Assembly (NCBI RefSeq): GCF_900187385.1
Contig: NZ_FYEY01000001.1
Location: forward strand, 3,844,001-3,908,000
Length of the DNA stretch: 64,000 nucleotides
From: Streptomyces sp. 2114.4
GTDB taxonomy: Bacteria; Actinomycetota; Actinomycetes; Streptomycetales; Streptomycetaceae
Direction: 5' to 3'
Position 1 is the stretch's first letter. Every line of letters begins with the position of its first letter. The notes below the pieces were generated by a model. The model was not told the DNA's origin, ran no database searches, and saw only the letters and a list, made by a program, of their open reading frames with translations. Of the stretch, positions 25,331 to 33,012 are shown in pieces. Made by a program: the position numbers and the translations under genes.

Positions 25331-27046
25331 CTAATGCTCCTCCCGCTCCGGGAAGTCCCCCGCGGAGGCCGTCATCCCCGGCGGGGTGTCGGCGAGCGCG
25401 GTCGCCACCTCCACCACGGCGGTGGTCCCGGCCGCGACCTGCCGCCAGGCGTCCGCCAGTGCCCCGGGCAGCTCCTCGGCGTCCGTCACCCGGCGGTAGC
25501 CCAGGCCGTAGGCGCGGGCCAGGCCCTCGGTGCCGGTCGGGCGTGGCCGGGTGAAGGCGAAGCGCGAGCCGTCGGGGGAGACCCGGTCGAGGTTGGACTG
25601 CAGCCAGCCGTAACCGCCGTTGTCGAGGACGACATAGAGCACGGCGACGCCCGTGTCGGCGACGGTGGGCAGCTCACCGCGGAAGAGGTTGAAGGCACCG
25701 TCGCCGACCACCGCGACCACCGGCCGCCCGGCCGGTTCGGCCAGCCGTACGCCCACTGCGGCGGCCGCGCCGAAGCCGAGCGGGGTCTGCTCGCTGGGCA
25801 CGACGGAACCGCCGCCGGACCCCAGCGACCAGTGCGGGAAGAAGTACGACCACATGTCCTGCAGGCCGTTCTCCTGAACCAGGACGCGGTCGGCGGGGAG
25901 CGCGCGGTCGAGGGCGGCCAGCACCCGGGCGACCGGCACGGCTCCCTCGGCCACCGTCTTGGCGGCCTCCTCGGCACGGTCCGCCGCGCGCCGCTCCAGC
26001 GCGGCCCGCACCGTACGGACCCGCGCCGGCCAGGCGCCCGTGGGCCGGTGACCGGACAGCAGCTCCGCCCAGCCGTCGACGATCCGTCCGGCGTCCCCGA
26101 GCACATGGTCGCCGGGCCGCTCCATGGCCAGATTCTCCTCGCCCAGCACCGCCTGGATCACCGGGAGTTGCGCCGTCTCCTGTGGCCAGCCGAAGGTGGC
26201 GGTCTCCTCCAGGCGGCTGCCCAGCGCGATGACCAGGTCCGCCTCGCGCCACAGCGCGTCCATCGGGGCAACCGTGTAGAGGCCGCTGACGCCGCAGTGG
26301 AGCGGGTGATCCTCGGCGACCGTGCCGCGGCCGGAGGCGGTGCTGAAGAGACCGGCGCCGAGCAGTTCGGCGAAGCGCTCGATCCGGCGGCCGGTGTTGC
26401 GGTGCCGGGCACCGCCGCCGACCAGCAGCAACGGCCGCTCGGCGGCGGCGATCCGGGCGGCGGTGGCGGCCAGCGCCGCCGGGTCGGGGGCGGGCCGCTG
26501 AGGCGTGGCCGGGCGCCACGGCCCGTTGCGGGTGACCGGTTCGGCGGCGATCTGCTCGGCGAGCTCCAGGTAGACCGGGCCCGGGGCGCCGTTGACGGCG
26601 AGCGCGGCGGCCTTCTCCAGGGCCCCGGGCAGCCGCTCGGGGTGGTCGACGCGGGTCGCCCACTTCACGTACGGGCGGATCGCGGTCAGCTGGTCCAGTT
26701 CCTGGAAGGCGCCGGTACCGAGCCGGTCGAGCCGGGTGCCGTCGGCGATGAGGATCAGCGGCACGGCGGCGGAGCGCGCCTCCAGGACGCCGGTGAGCGC
26801 GTTGGTCAGCGCCGGGCCCTTGCCGATCACGCAGACGCCGGGGCGGCCGGCGGCGAGCGCGTAACCGGTCGCCATGAACAGGGCGTTGCGCTGATCGCGG
26901 CAGAGCACCACCTCGGCGGTGGACCGCTCCAGCTCGCCGAGCAGCGCCATGTCGTCGCCGGGCAGCCCGAACACCACCTCGGTGCCCAGGTGGTGGAGGT
27001 GGTCGGCGATCGCGGCCCAGGCGGTGGGGTGGACATGGGGTGTCAT
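25331..27046 (-). CDS. Thiamine-diphosphate-dependent decarboxylase/synthase-like enzyme
   Basis: 571-residue ThDP enzyme of the acetolactate synthase / 2-oxo-acid decarboxylase superfamily: Pyr domain, central domain (PLLLVGGGARHR) and PP domain with GDGAFNLFRGELPT and then LDNGGYGWLQ, the ThDP/Mg motif. At the position of the cofactor-activating Glu (usually R-H-E-Q-G-A) the sequence reads RDQRNALFMA, apparently with Gln, which is unusual. ATG overlaps the aldehyde dehydrogenase stop (ATGA). Together they could turn a 2-oxo acid into an aldehyde and then an acyl starter. That is inference. Confidence 0.82.
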   Translation of the reverse strand: MTPHVHPTAWAAIADHLHHLGTEVVFGLPGDDMALLGELERSTAEVVLCRDQRNALFMATGYALAAGRPGVCVIGKGPALTNALTGVLEARSAAVPLILIADGTRLDRLGTGAFQELDQLTAIRPYVKWATRVDHPERLPGALEKAAALAVNGAPGPVYLELAEQIAAEPVTRNGPWRPATPQRPAPDPAALAATAARIAAAERPLLLVGGGARHRNTGRRIERFAELLGAGLFSTASGRGTVAEDHPLHCGVSGLYTVAPMDALWREADLVIALGSRLEETATFGWPQETAQLPVIQAVLGEENLAMERPGDHVLGDAGRIVDGWAELLSGHRPTGAWPARVRTVRAALERRAADRAEEAAKTVAEGAVPVARVLAALDRALPADRVLVQENGLQDMWSYFFPHWSLGSGGGSVVPSEQTPLGFGAAAAVGVRLAEPAGRPVVAVVGDGAFNLFRGELPTVADTGVAVLYVVLDNGGYGWLQSNLDRVSPDGSRFAFTRPRPTGTEGLARAYGLGYRRVTDAEELPGALADAWRQVAAGTTAVVEVATALADTPPGMTASAGDFPEREEH

Positions 27047-28287
27047 CGGCGGGCTCCCGGGCGGTGGGTGGCGACGGCCTGGGAGATCAGGACGGGCTCG
27101 GCCCGTACGTCCTCGCCGTCGGCGATGTAGTTGGCCATCCGGCCGTAGCCGCCGAACGGGGCGTTGCCGTTGTCGATGGAGAGCAGGGTGGTGTCGAGGG
27201 TGACGGTGGTGCGTCGGCGCAGCGCCTCGACGAGGCCGGGGGCGTGGCCGTAGACGCTGGAGCCCAGGGCGCGTTCGGTGAACATGCCGGTGGTGAGGGT
27301 CCCGGCCAGCGCGTCCTGGTCGCGGTAGCCGGCGATGTTGAAGATCGGGGCGAAGAACTCCGGTACGTGGGTGCGCGGGGTGACCTCCGGGCCGACGACG
27401 ACGGTGGGATCGAGCCGCCGGCCGCGGAAGTCGACATGCCCGCCGTGCACGATGCCGCCGTGGTTGCGGGCGAGGAACTGTGCGCCGTCCTCCAGCGCGC
27501 TCTCGTAGAAGATCGGCCCGAAGTCGGCGTCCGGGTCGGAGTAGGGGCCGTAGCGCAGCCCCTTCAGCTCGCTGACCAGAGTGTCGACGAACGGGTCGAG
27601 CAGCGACTCGTGGACGCAGAACAGGTCGGGGCCCAGGCAGTCCTGACCAGTGTTGAGGACCCGGATGGCGATCGCGTCGCGGACCGCCTGCCCGACATCG
27701 GCGCCGGGGGCGACGACGAACGGGTTGACGCCGGAGCCGAGGAAGAGGAAGAGCTGCCCGGGCGAGAGCCGGGCGCGGATCTGTTCGGCGTTGGCGTAGG
27801 CGCCGGTGAAGACGACGACCTCGGCCGGGCGGACGTGCTCCTGCAGGAACTCCCGCTGGCTGGCGCCGCTGAGGGTGATCGGCAGGCCGTGCCGCTCGGC
27901 GAGCAGGGTGTGCAGCCGGCGCATCTGGTCCTTGACCCGGCTGGAGGGGCGGAAGACCAGCCGGTCGGTGTAGAGCGCCGGGACCAGGAGGTAGAGGGCG
28001 TAGGAGTAGAGGAGGACGTTCGACGGCATGAAGGCGGCCAGCCGGGGGACCCGGCCGGGCCGGTGGGCGGCCACCTCGTCCAGGGCCCCGTCGAGGGTGG
28101 CGATGGTCGACTCGATCTCGTAGCGCGCGGCGCGGTGGGTGGAGATCTCGCACAGCAGCTCGTGCACGGTACCGGCGTCGTTCACCAGGAAGTCCCGGAC
28201 CCGGTGCACGGCCGCCGCACGCCTGCTGTCGGTGCTGGTCTCCTCCGGCTCGGCGGCCACGGTCGGCCATGCGGGAGCGGAGCTCAT
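27043..28287 (-). CDS. Aldehyde dehydrogenase family protein, possibly acylating
   Basis: 414-residue ALDH-superfamily enzyme. The catalytic Cys is in VLNTGQDCLGPD. C-terminal motifs include FFAPIFNI and NGNAPFGGYGRM. Where NAD-dependent hydrolytic ALDHs have L-E-L-G-G, this one has LFLGSGVNPF, so the general-base Glu is missing, as in CoA-acylating aldehyde dehydrogenases. The ATG at 28287 has GGAGGG upstream. It is first in a two-gene operon with the ThDP enzyme. An acyl-thioester product for chain initiation is plausible but unproven. Confidence 0.82.
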   Translation of the reverse strand: MSSAPAWPTVAAEPEETSTDSRRAAAVHRVRDFLVNDAGTVHELLCEISTHRAARYEIESTIATLDGALDEVAAHRPGRVPRLAAFMPSNVLLYSYALYLLVPALYTDRLVFRPSSRVKDQMRRLHTLLAERHGLPITLSGASQREFLQEHVRPAEVVVFTGAYANAEQIRARLSPGQLFLFLGSGVNPFVVAPGADVGQAVRDAIAIRVLNTGQDCLGPDLFCVHESLLDPFVDTLVSELKGLRYGPYSDPDADFGPIFYESALEDGAQFLARNHGGIVHGGHVDFRGRRLDPTVVVGPEVTPRTHVPEFFAPIFNIAGYRDQDALAGTLTTGMFTERALGSSVYGHAPGLVEALRRRTTVTLDTTLLSIDNGNAPFGGYGRMANYIADGEDVRAEPVLISQAVATHRPGARR

Positions 28288-28667
28288 ATGTCCCTCCTCG
28301 GGGCGTAGTCCATGGAGGGTCAGCGTCAGCCACCTGTCATTTATTGTCAAGTAAAGTCATTGCACTCGACTGCATCATATGACAAGCGACCGCCCTTCCG
28401 GACGGTCCGTCAGCCCCCTCACCCCCCTGCTCACCCTGGCGCGAACCTCTCGTGGCCCGCTCATCTGTCGTAACGCTCCCACCGGGGCGCAGGAATACCT
28501 GGCTCCGGACGTGACAAGAAAATGACTCCCGACCGGGAGTCAGGTCGTTCACAAACGCCCCTGAGCAGGCCCGCGACGAGTAGACTCGCGGTCATTGCGT
28601 TCTCTCTGTCCGCAGCGTCCGCGCCCCGTCACCGTCCGTCCGCCCCACTCAACTGCGAGCGATTTTC
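28288..28667. promoter_or_regulatory. Divergent promoter region between the ALDH operon and regulator 2
   Basis: 380 bases without a gene. It holds AAGTCATTG at 28354-28362, TTGACA on the minus strand (28350-28345) and a long inverted repeat near 28523-28542. Repeated half-sites match those upstream of the ketosynthase and ACP genes. Confidence 0.5.
28523..28542. promoter_or_regulatory. Inverted repeat TGACTCCC-N4-GGGAGTCA, candidate operator
   Basis: Eight-base perfect arms (28523-28530 and 28535-28542) separated by GACC. The outer TGACT/AGTCA half-sites are the same as those in the other cluster promoters, spaced 10 bases rather than 5. It lies about 125 bases upstream of regulator 2. Confidence 0.5.
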
Positions 28668-29942
28668 TTGACGATTGAGCAGCCTGCTTTCGGTAAGCGA
28701 GTGCGGGAGGTCCGGCGCTCTCAGGGTCTGTCCCAGGGGGACCTCGCCGGGGACGATCTCTCCCCCAGCTATGTCTCGCTGGTCGAGAACGGCCGCAGAG
28801 TCCCCGGCGCCAAGATCGCCCGGACCCTCGCCCAGCGCCTCGGCACCACGATCGAGGCACTGTGCGCCACCGACGAGCCCGGCGACCGGCTGACCCGACG
28901 CCTCGGCCTGGTCGGCCAGTTGGTGGCCGCCCGGTCCAGCCAGCTGGCCGGTGACTGGCCGGCCGCCCGGCGGCAGCTGGAGTCCGTGGTGGAGCAGGCC
29001 GGCACCGGTCACGACGAGGTGCGCTGGGAGGCGCGCTGGGAACTGGCCACCGTCCTCGGGCGGCTCGACGACCCGGCCCGCCACGAAGCGGCGCTGCGCC
29101 ACCTCCTCGACGACCCGCTCACCCGCTCCGCGCCGGTGCTGCACGCCCGCGTCGCGGTCGAACTCGCCCAGCTGCTGCGCGCCGTGGGCCGTCTCTCGGA
29201 CGGGGTCCGCTTCGCCGAGGAGGCCGTCCGGGTCACCGGCGAGCTGGAGCCCGGCCGCCCGGAGCGGGCACAGGCCCGGATGGCGCTGCTGTCGCTGTCC
29301 GTCGACAGCGGAGAGTGGAGCCGCGCCACGCAGCTCGGGGCGGAGCTGCAGGCGGAGGTCGCCCCCCTCCCCGCCGGTGAACTGCGGGCGGGCGCGCTGT
29401 GGGCGGTCGCCGGTGCGCAGTATCTCGGCGGGCACCCGGAGCGGGCGCTGGAGCTGCTGGCCGAGGCGGAGCAGCTGCTCGCCGCGACGGACGGGGTGCG
29501 GCTGCGGCTGCAACTGGCCCGCGCCCGTACGCTGCTGGCCCTCGCCGCGGCCCCGGCGGACGAGGCCGACGCCCTGCTGGAGCGGGCCCGGCAGGCTACC
29601 GCGCTCATCGACACCCCGGCCGCCAGGACCTGGCTCGCCGTCCTGGAGACGGCCGCGGCGCTGCGACACCACCGGGCGGGGGCGGCCGCGGAGCACGCCG
29701 CGGCGATCGACCCCGACGCCGCCGGGCTGACGCCCCTCGACCGTGCCCGGGCGCTGCTCCACCTCGCCCGCGCCCATCGCGCGGACGGCGGCGCGGAGGC
29801 CGCGGAGGCCGACTTCAAGGAGGCCGCCGAGGGCTATGAGCACGCCGGCGCCTTCCGGCTCGCGCTGGAGAGCTGGCGCGAGCTGAGCGCCGGCGGCCGC
29901 ACGGACGAGGGGCCGGATCCCCATGCGGTGCTCATGCCGTAG
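28668..29942 (+). CDS. XRE/TPR transcriptional regulator 2 of the hybrid cluster
   Basis: 424-residue regulator with N-terminal helix-turn-helix VREVRRSQGLSQGDLAGDDL followed by SPSYVSLVENGRRVPGAKIA, very close in pattern to regulator 1 at 21985. The remainder is Ala/Leu-rich TPR-like helices. I use the TTG at 28668 (MTIEQPAFG); its ribosome site is weak, so the start is less sure. It diverges from the ALDH operon. Likely binds the TGACT/AGTCA sites nearby. Confidence 0.78.
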   Translation: MTIEQPAFGKRVREVRRSQGLSQGDLAGDDLSPSYVSLVENGRRVPGAKIARTLAQRLGTTIEALCATDEPGDRLTRRLGLVGQLVAARSSQLAGDWPAARRQLESVVEQAGTGHDEVRWEARWELATVLGRLDDPARHEAALRHLLDDPLTRSAPVLHARVAVELAQLLRAVGRLSDGVRFAEEAVRVTGELEPGRPERAQARMALLSLSVDSGEWSRATQLGAELQAEVAPLPAGELRAGALWAVAGAQYLGGHPERALELLAEAEQLLAATDGVRLRLQLARARTLLALAAAPADEADALLERARQATALIDTPAARTWLAVLETAAALRHHRAGAAAEHAAAIDPDAAGLTPLDRARALLHLARAHRADGGAEAAEADFKEAAEGYEHAGAFRLALESWRELSAGGRTDEGPDPHAVLMP

Positions 29943-29967
29943 CGGTGTCCGTGGACCGGGCGTCTCT

Positions 29968-30744
29968 TCAGGCGCTGCCCGCCCCGGCTGCCGCGTCGCC
30001 GTGGGTACCGACGGGCCCGTACGGCGCGTTCGCCCGCCAGATCCGGACCCCGGGCACCGGCGCCGGCGTCGCCGCACAGGCCACGGTCTGCGGGCCCGCG
30101 GGCAGCTCGCGGACGTACGCCGTGCCGCCGGGGCCCGCGGCGGAACCGGGGATCACGATCTTTCCCTCCCGCGCACCGCTCAGCGCGTCGATCGCATCGG
30201 CGGCGGCCAGCGCGCCGCGGCCGGTCAGCCGTAGTGCCGCTTCCTTACGGGTCCACAGCTCGGCCAGTCGCCGGCCCCGCTGTCCCGCCGGTGCCTCCTG
30301 GACGTAGCTGCGCTCCAACGGGGTGAAGGGGAGCAGCAGTTCGCCGACCGGCCCACGGGGCACGGTGTGCACGGACAGCGCCACCGGGAGGTCCGTGATC
30401 AGGGCCAGGAACCGCCGTCCCGTGTCCGCACCGGCGTCGAGGCAAAGGCGGGTGCCCGGTCGCCGGCCGACGGCGGCGGGCGACTCGGCGCACACCGGCC
30501 GTCCGAAGCCGTCCCGGGTCACCCGAATATCACCGGGAGAACAATGCAGCAGCCGGCCCAGAAATGCCGTTAAACAGTCGGGCTGTCGAATGTCAACGGG
30601 GACGTTCGAGAATATATGCAAAAGACCATCGGCTAATTCCGATGAGCGGGACGGATCCCAACACGTCTCGGCTTGGGGCACGTTGGCCGGTCCACCGTCA
30701 TGGTTGAGCGAATGCGCGCCACAGGAAGGCTGGTCCCCCCGCAT
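29968..30744 (-). CDS. 4'-phosphopantetheinyl-transferase-superfamily protein with altered metal site
   Basis: 258-residue Sfp-like protein, the natural candidate for activating the ACP of this locus. The CoA/Mg region ends in the typical ELWTRKEAALRLTGRGAL. The upstream G-V-D-V-E motif is replaced by VALSVHTVPRG, so both usual acidic residues there are absent while the Glu of WTRKEA is kept. Start chosen at ATG 30744 with GAGGGG upstream. Either metal binding is rearranged or the protein acts in another way. Compare the other degenerate relative at 7905. Confidence 0.75.
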   Translation of the reverse strand: MRGDQPSCGAHSLNHDGGPANVPQAETCWDPSRSSELADGLLHIFSNVPVDIRQPDCLTAFLGRLLHCSPGDIRVTRDGFGRPVCAESPAAVGRRPGTRLCLDAGADTGRRFLALITDLPVALSVHTVPRGPVGELLLPFTPLERSYVQEAPAGQRGRRLAELWTRKEAALRLTGRGALAAADAIDALSGAREGKIVIPGSAAGPGGTAYVRELPAGPQTVACAATPAPVPGVRIWRANAPYGPVGTHGDAAAGAGSA

Positions 30745-31127
30745 AGATCCCCTCGCACCATGTCTCCTTTCCGGACGGTCACATCCGAGAAAGCAGTGCA
30801 CTGAGTCGATTTGATTAAACTCCGGAGATCTTCAAGGTATCCCTGGTCTATGCCTGCGTCAACAAGCGACGACCGAAAATCAACTTCGGTTTACCCGGGG
30901 TCATTACGAGCTTTCGCCACCGTGCGGCCCGGCACGAGGCGGTGGACCCGGGTGACCGCAAGTCGGGGGCCGGTGGTTCTTCCGCAGTCACCGGCAGGCT
31001 GATCACTATTCATCCTCCTTGCACGGATGCCCTCTTGTACGGGCACCCGTACACGGTCGCCTCTTGTGCGGATGCGCTTCTGCCGGTACGGCACGGCGGC
31101 AGAAGCGCACGGACCGGCGGCCGCCCT
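30745..31127. other. Gene-free stretch between ACP and PPTase-like gene
   Basis: 383 bases with no convincing ORF. It is AT-richer near 30800-30900 and probably contains the promoter of the PPTase-like gene. The ACP terminator lies at its upper end (31074-31108). Confidence 0.4.
31074..31108 (-). terminator. 12-bp hairpin after the ACP gene
   Basis: Arms 31074-31085 and 31097-31108 pair exactly with an 11-base loop, 20 bases past the ACP stop in the direction of transcription. It makes the ACP a separate, probably abundant transcript. Confidence 0.8.
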
Positions 31128-31382
31128 TCAGGACGCCGCCTGCTTCTCCACCCGGATCACTATGTCCAAAACCGTGCGCAGGTCCTTCATCTCCTCTTCG
31201 GGCAGCTCGATCCCGAAGCGCTCCTCCGCCACGACGATGACCTCGGCCATCGCGAGCGAGTCCACATCCAACTCCTCGACCAGGTACTTCTCTTCGGTCA
31301 CCTCGGCCGGCAGCACGCCGGCCACCTCGTGCAGGATCTCGGCGAGCTGAGCAACGATTTCTTCGCGGGGCGGGACGGTCAT
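31128..31382 (-). CDS. Acyl carrier protein
   Basis: 84-residue acidic four-helix carrier. The phosphopantetheine Ser is in the motif VEELDVDSLAMAEVI near residue 42. The start ATG 31382 has AGAGGTG upstream. It is monocistronic and divergent from the fabI-dehydratase-ligase operon. It presumably carries the growing acyl chain used by the ketosynthase at 19966 and handed to the GNAT enzyme. Confidence 0.95.
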   Translation of the reverse strand: MTVPPREEIVAQLAEILHEVAGVLPAEVTEEKYLVEELDVDSLAMAEVIVVAEERFGIELPEEEMKDLRTVLDIVIRVEKQAAS

Positions 31383-31728
31383 GACGGTCACCTCTCTGTG
31401 GAGTGCGGGGTGGCGCAGGGCGGAGGGGCGGCCCAAAGGCCGTGCGGAGCGACTGCGGCCCGGCCGGCGGGATGCCGTCGGCCGGGGCCGGCGCCGACCG
31501 CCCGGCGCGGCATCCCGCACGGGGGCGGCACCGAGAAGTCCTGCGCGCCGACGCGACGTCCGCGCCTCCATGACACCAGAGTCATTGTTTTGACTACACT
31601 TGACTATTCCAGTCAACTGGAGGTCCGATAGGTTGTCAATGATGCCCTTTCAAGACCAAGCCAGGACACAGCTTCTGAGTTGACTTCAGTGACTCCGAAG
31701 TCCGGAATGAGTCAGACGGAGGAACCGC
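31383..31728. promoter_or_regulatory. Divergent ACP/FabI promoter region with operator-like repeats
   Basis: 346 bases without a gene. It contains CATGACA (31569-31575) plus GAGTCATTG (31579-31587), the palindrome TTGACT-N5-AGTCAA (31600-31616) and further TGACT copies near 31681-31715. This is the densest cluster of the half-site in the window. Confidence 0.55.
31600..31616. promoter_or_regulatory. Palindrome TTGACT-N5-AGTCAA, candidate XRE operator
   Basis: Perfect six-base arms around ATTCC. The same TGACT-N5-AGTCA layout occurs at 21401-21415 upstream of the ketosynthase operon, which suggests a shared regulator. Confidence 0.55.
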
Positions 31729-32499
31729 ATGAGCGGTCTGCTCGACGGAAAGCAGCTGGTCATCACGGGTGTGATCACGGAAAGCTCGATCGCCTACGCG
31801 GTGGCACGCCTCGCCCAGGAAGAGGGCGCCAAGATCGTCCTCACCGCCTACGGACGGCCGAGTCTGGTCGCCCGGCTCGCCCGACGGCTGCCGGAAAAGC
31901 CCCCCGTCGTGGAGCTGGACGTCACGGACGAAGAGCAGCTCAGCACCCTCGCCGACCGCGTCGGCGAGCACCTGGACGGCCTCGACGGCGTACTGCACTC
32001 CGTCGCCAACGCACCGGCGAACTGCCTGGACGGCGGCTTCCTGACCGCACCGTGGCGCGATGTGTCCGCCGCCCTGCACACCTCGACGTACTCCCTGGTG
32101 GCGCTGGCCATGGCCTGCCGGCCGCTGCTCCGCCCCGGGGCCGGTGTCGTCGGCGTCGACTTCGACGCCTCCCGTGCCTGGCCCGGCTACGACTGGATGG
32201 GCGTCGCCAAGGCGGGACTGGAGGCCTGCTCCCGCTATCTGGCGCGCGACCTCGGGGGCCAGGGCATCCGGGCCAACCTCGTCGCGGCCGGCCCCCTGCG
32301 CACCCTGGCCGCGCGCGGTATCGGCGGTGACGGCCCGTCCTTCGAGAAGAGCTGGGCGGCCCGCGCCCCGCTCGGCTGGGATCCGCAGGACGCCGAACCC
32401 GTCGCCCGTACGTGTGTGGCGCTGCTCTCGCACTGGCTGCCCGCCACCACCGGCGAGATCGTGCACGCGGACGGCGGTCACCACATGATCGGTGACTGA
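31729..32499 (+). CDS. Enoyl-ACP reductase (FabI-like)
   Basis: 256-residue NAD(P)H-dependent enoyl reductase of the short-chain dehydrogenase fold. The nucleotide-binding loop is VITGVITESSIAYAVA, and the catalytic Tyr/Lys pair is in YDWMGVAK (Tyr-x6-Lys), typical of FabI. It has GGAGG upstream of ATG 31729. It begins a three-gene operon with a dehydratase and an acyl ligase. It saturates the chain during acyl synthesis. Confidence 0.92.
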   Translation: MSGLLDGKQLVITGVITESSIAYAVARLAQEEGAKIVLTAYGRPSLVARLARRLPEKPPVVELDVTDEEQLSTLADRVGEHLDGLDGVLHSVANAPANCLDGGFLTAPWRDVSAALHTSTYSLVALAMACRPLLRPGAGVVGVDFDASRAWPGYDWMGVAKAGLEACSRYLARDLGGQGIRANLVAAGPLRTLAARGIGGDGPSFEKSWAARAPLGWDPQDAEPVARTCVALLSHWLPATTGEIVHADGGHHMIGD

Positions 32500-32505
32500 G
32501 CGGCG

Positions 32506-33012
32506 ATGACGGACAGCGGGGGGACGGCGGAGGGAGCGACGGCGCCCACCATCCTGTGCTGCGGGCCGTACCTCATCGAGCGGGTACGGATCTCCGCCTT
32601 CGCCGCCGCGCTCGGCGACCCCCACCCTGCCTACACGGACCCGGCCGCCGCCCGCGCCCTCGGCCACCCGGACATCATCGCGCCGCCCACCTATCTGGCC
32701 ACCCTCGCCGCCCACGCCGAAGACCAACTCCTCGGCCTGCAACCGGATTTCGCGTCCGTCGAGGGCACCGTGCACCGCGCGCAGACGCTGCGCCACGCCC
32801 GTCCCGCACACGCCGGCGACACCCTGCACGCGACCGTGTGCCTGGCCGCCACCACCACCCTCGCCGGCCGCCCGCTCCTCACCCTCGACTGCGAGTTCCG
32901 GGACGAGGGCGGCGCCTGGGTGGCCACCACCACCTCCTCACTGCTGTGCCCGGCCACCGCACCGTGGCCCGCCCGGCGCCCGCTCGACACCACGGAATCG
33001 GACCACCCATGA
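32506..33012 (+). CDS. MaoC/FAS1-like acyl dehydratase
   Basis: 168-residue hot-dog-fold protein of the MaoC N-terminal / FAS1-like dehydratase group. The hydratase-type motif AALGDPHPAYTDPAAARALG and the following DIIAPPTYLATLA are visible. It dehydrates beta-hydroxyacyl thioesters. It sits between FabI and the acyl ligase, overlapping the latter (ATGA). It may act alone or with a second subunit not seen here. Confidence 0.82.
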   Translation: MTDSGGTAEGATAPTILCCGPYLIERVRISAFAAALGDPHPAYTDPAAARALGHPDIIAPPTYLATLAAHAEDQLLGLQPDFASVEGTVHRAQTLRHARPAHAGDTLHATVCLAATTTLAGRPLLTLDCEFRDEGGAWVATTTSSLLCPATAPWPARRPLDTTESDHP

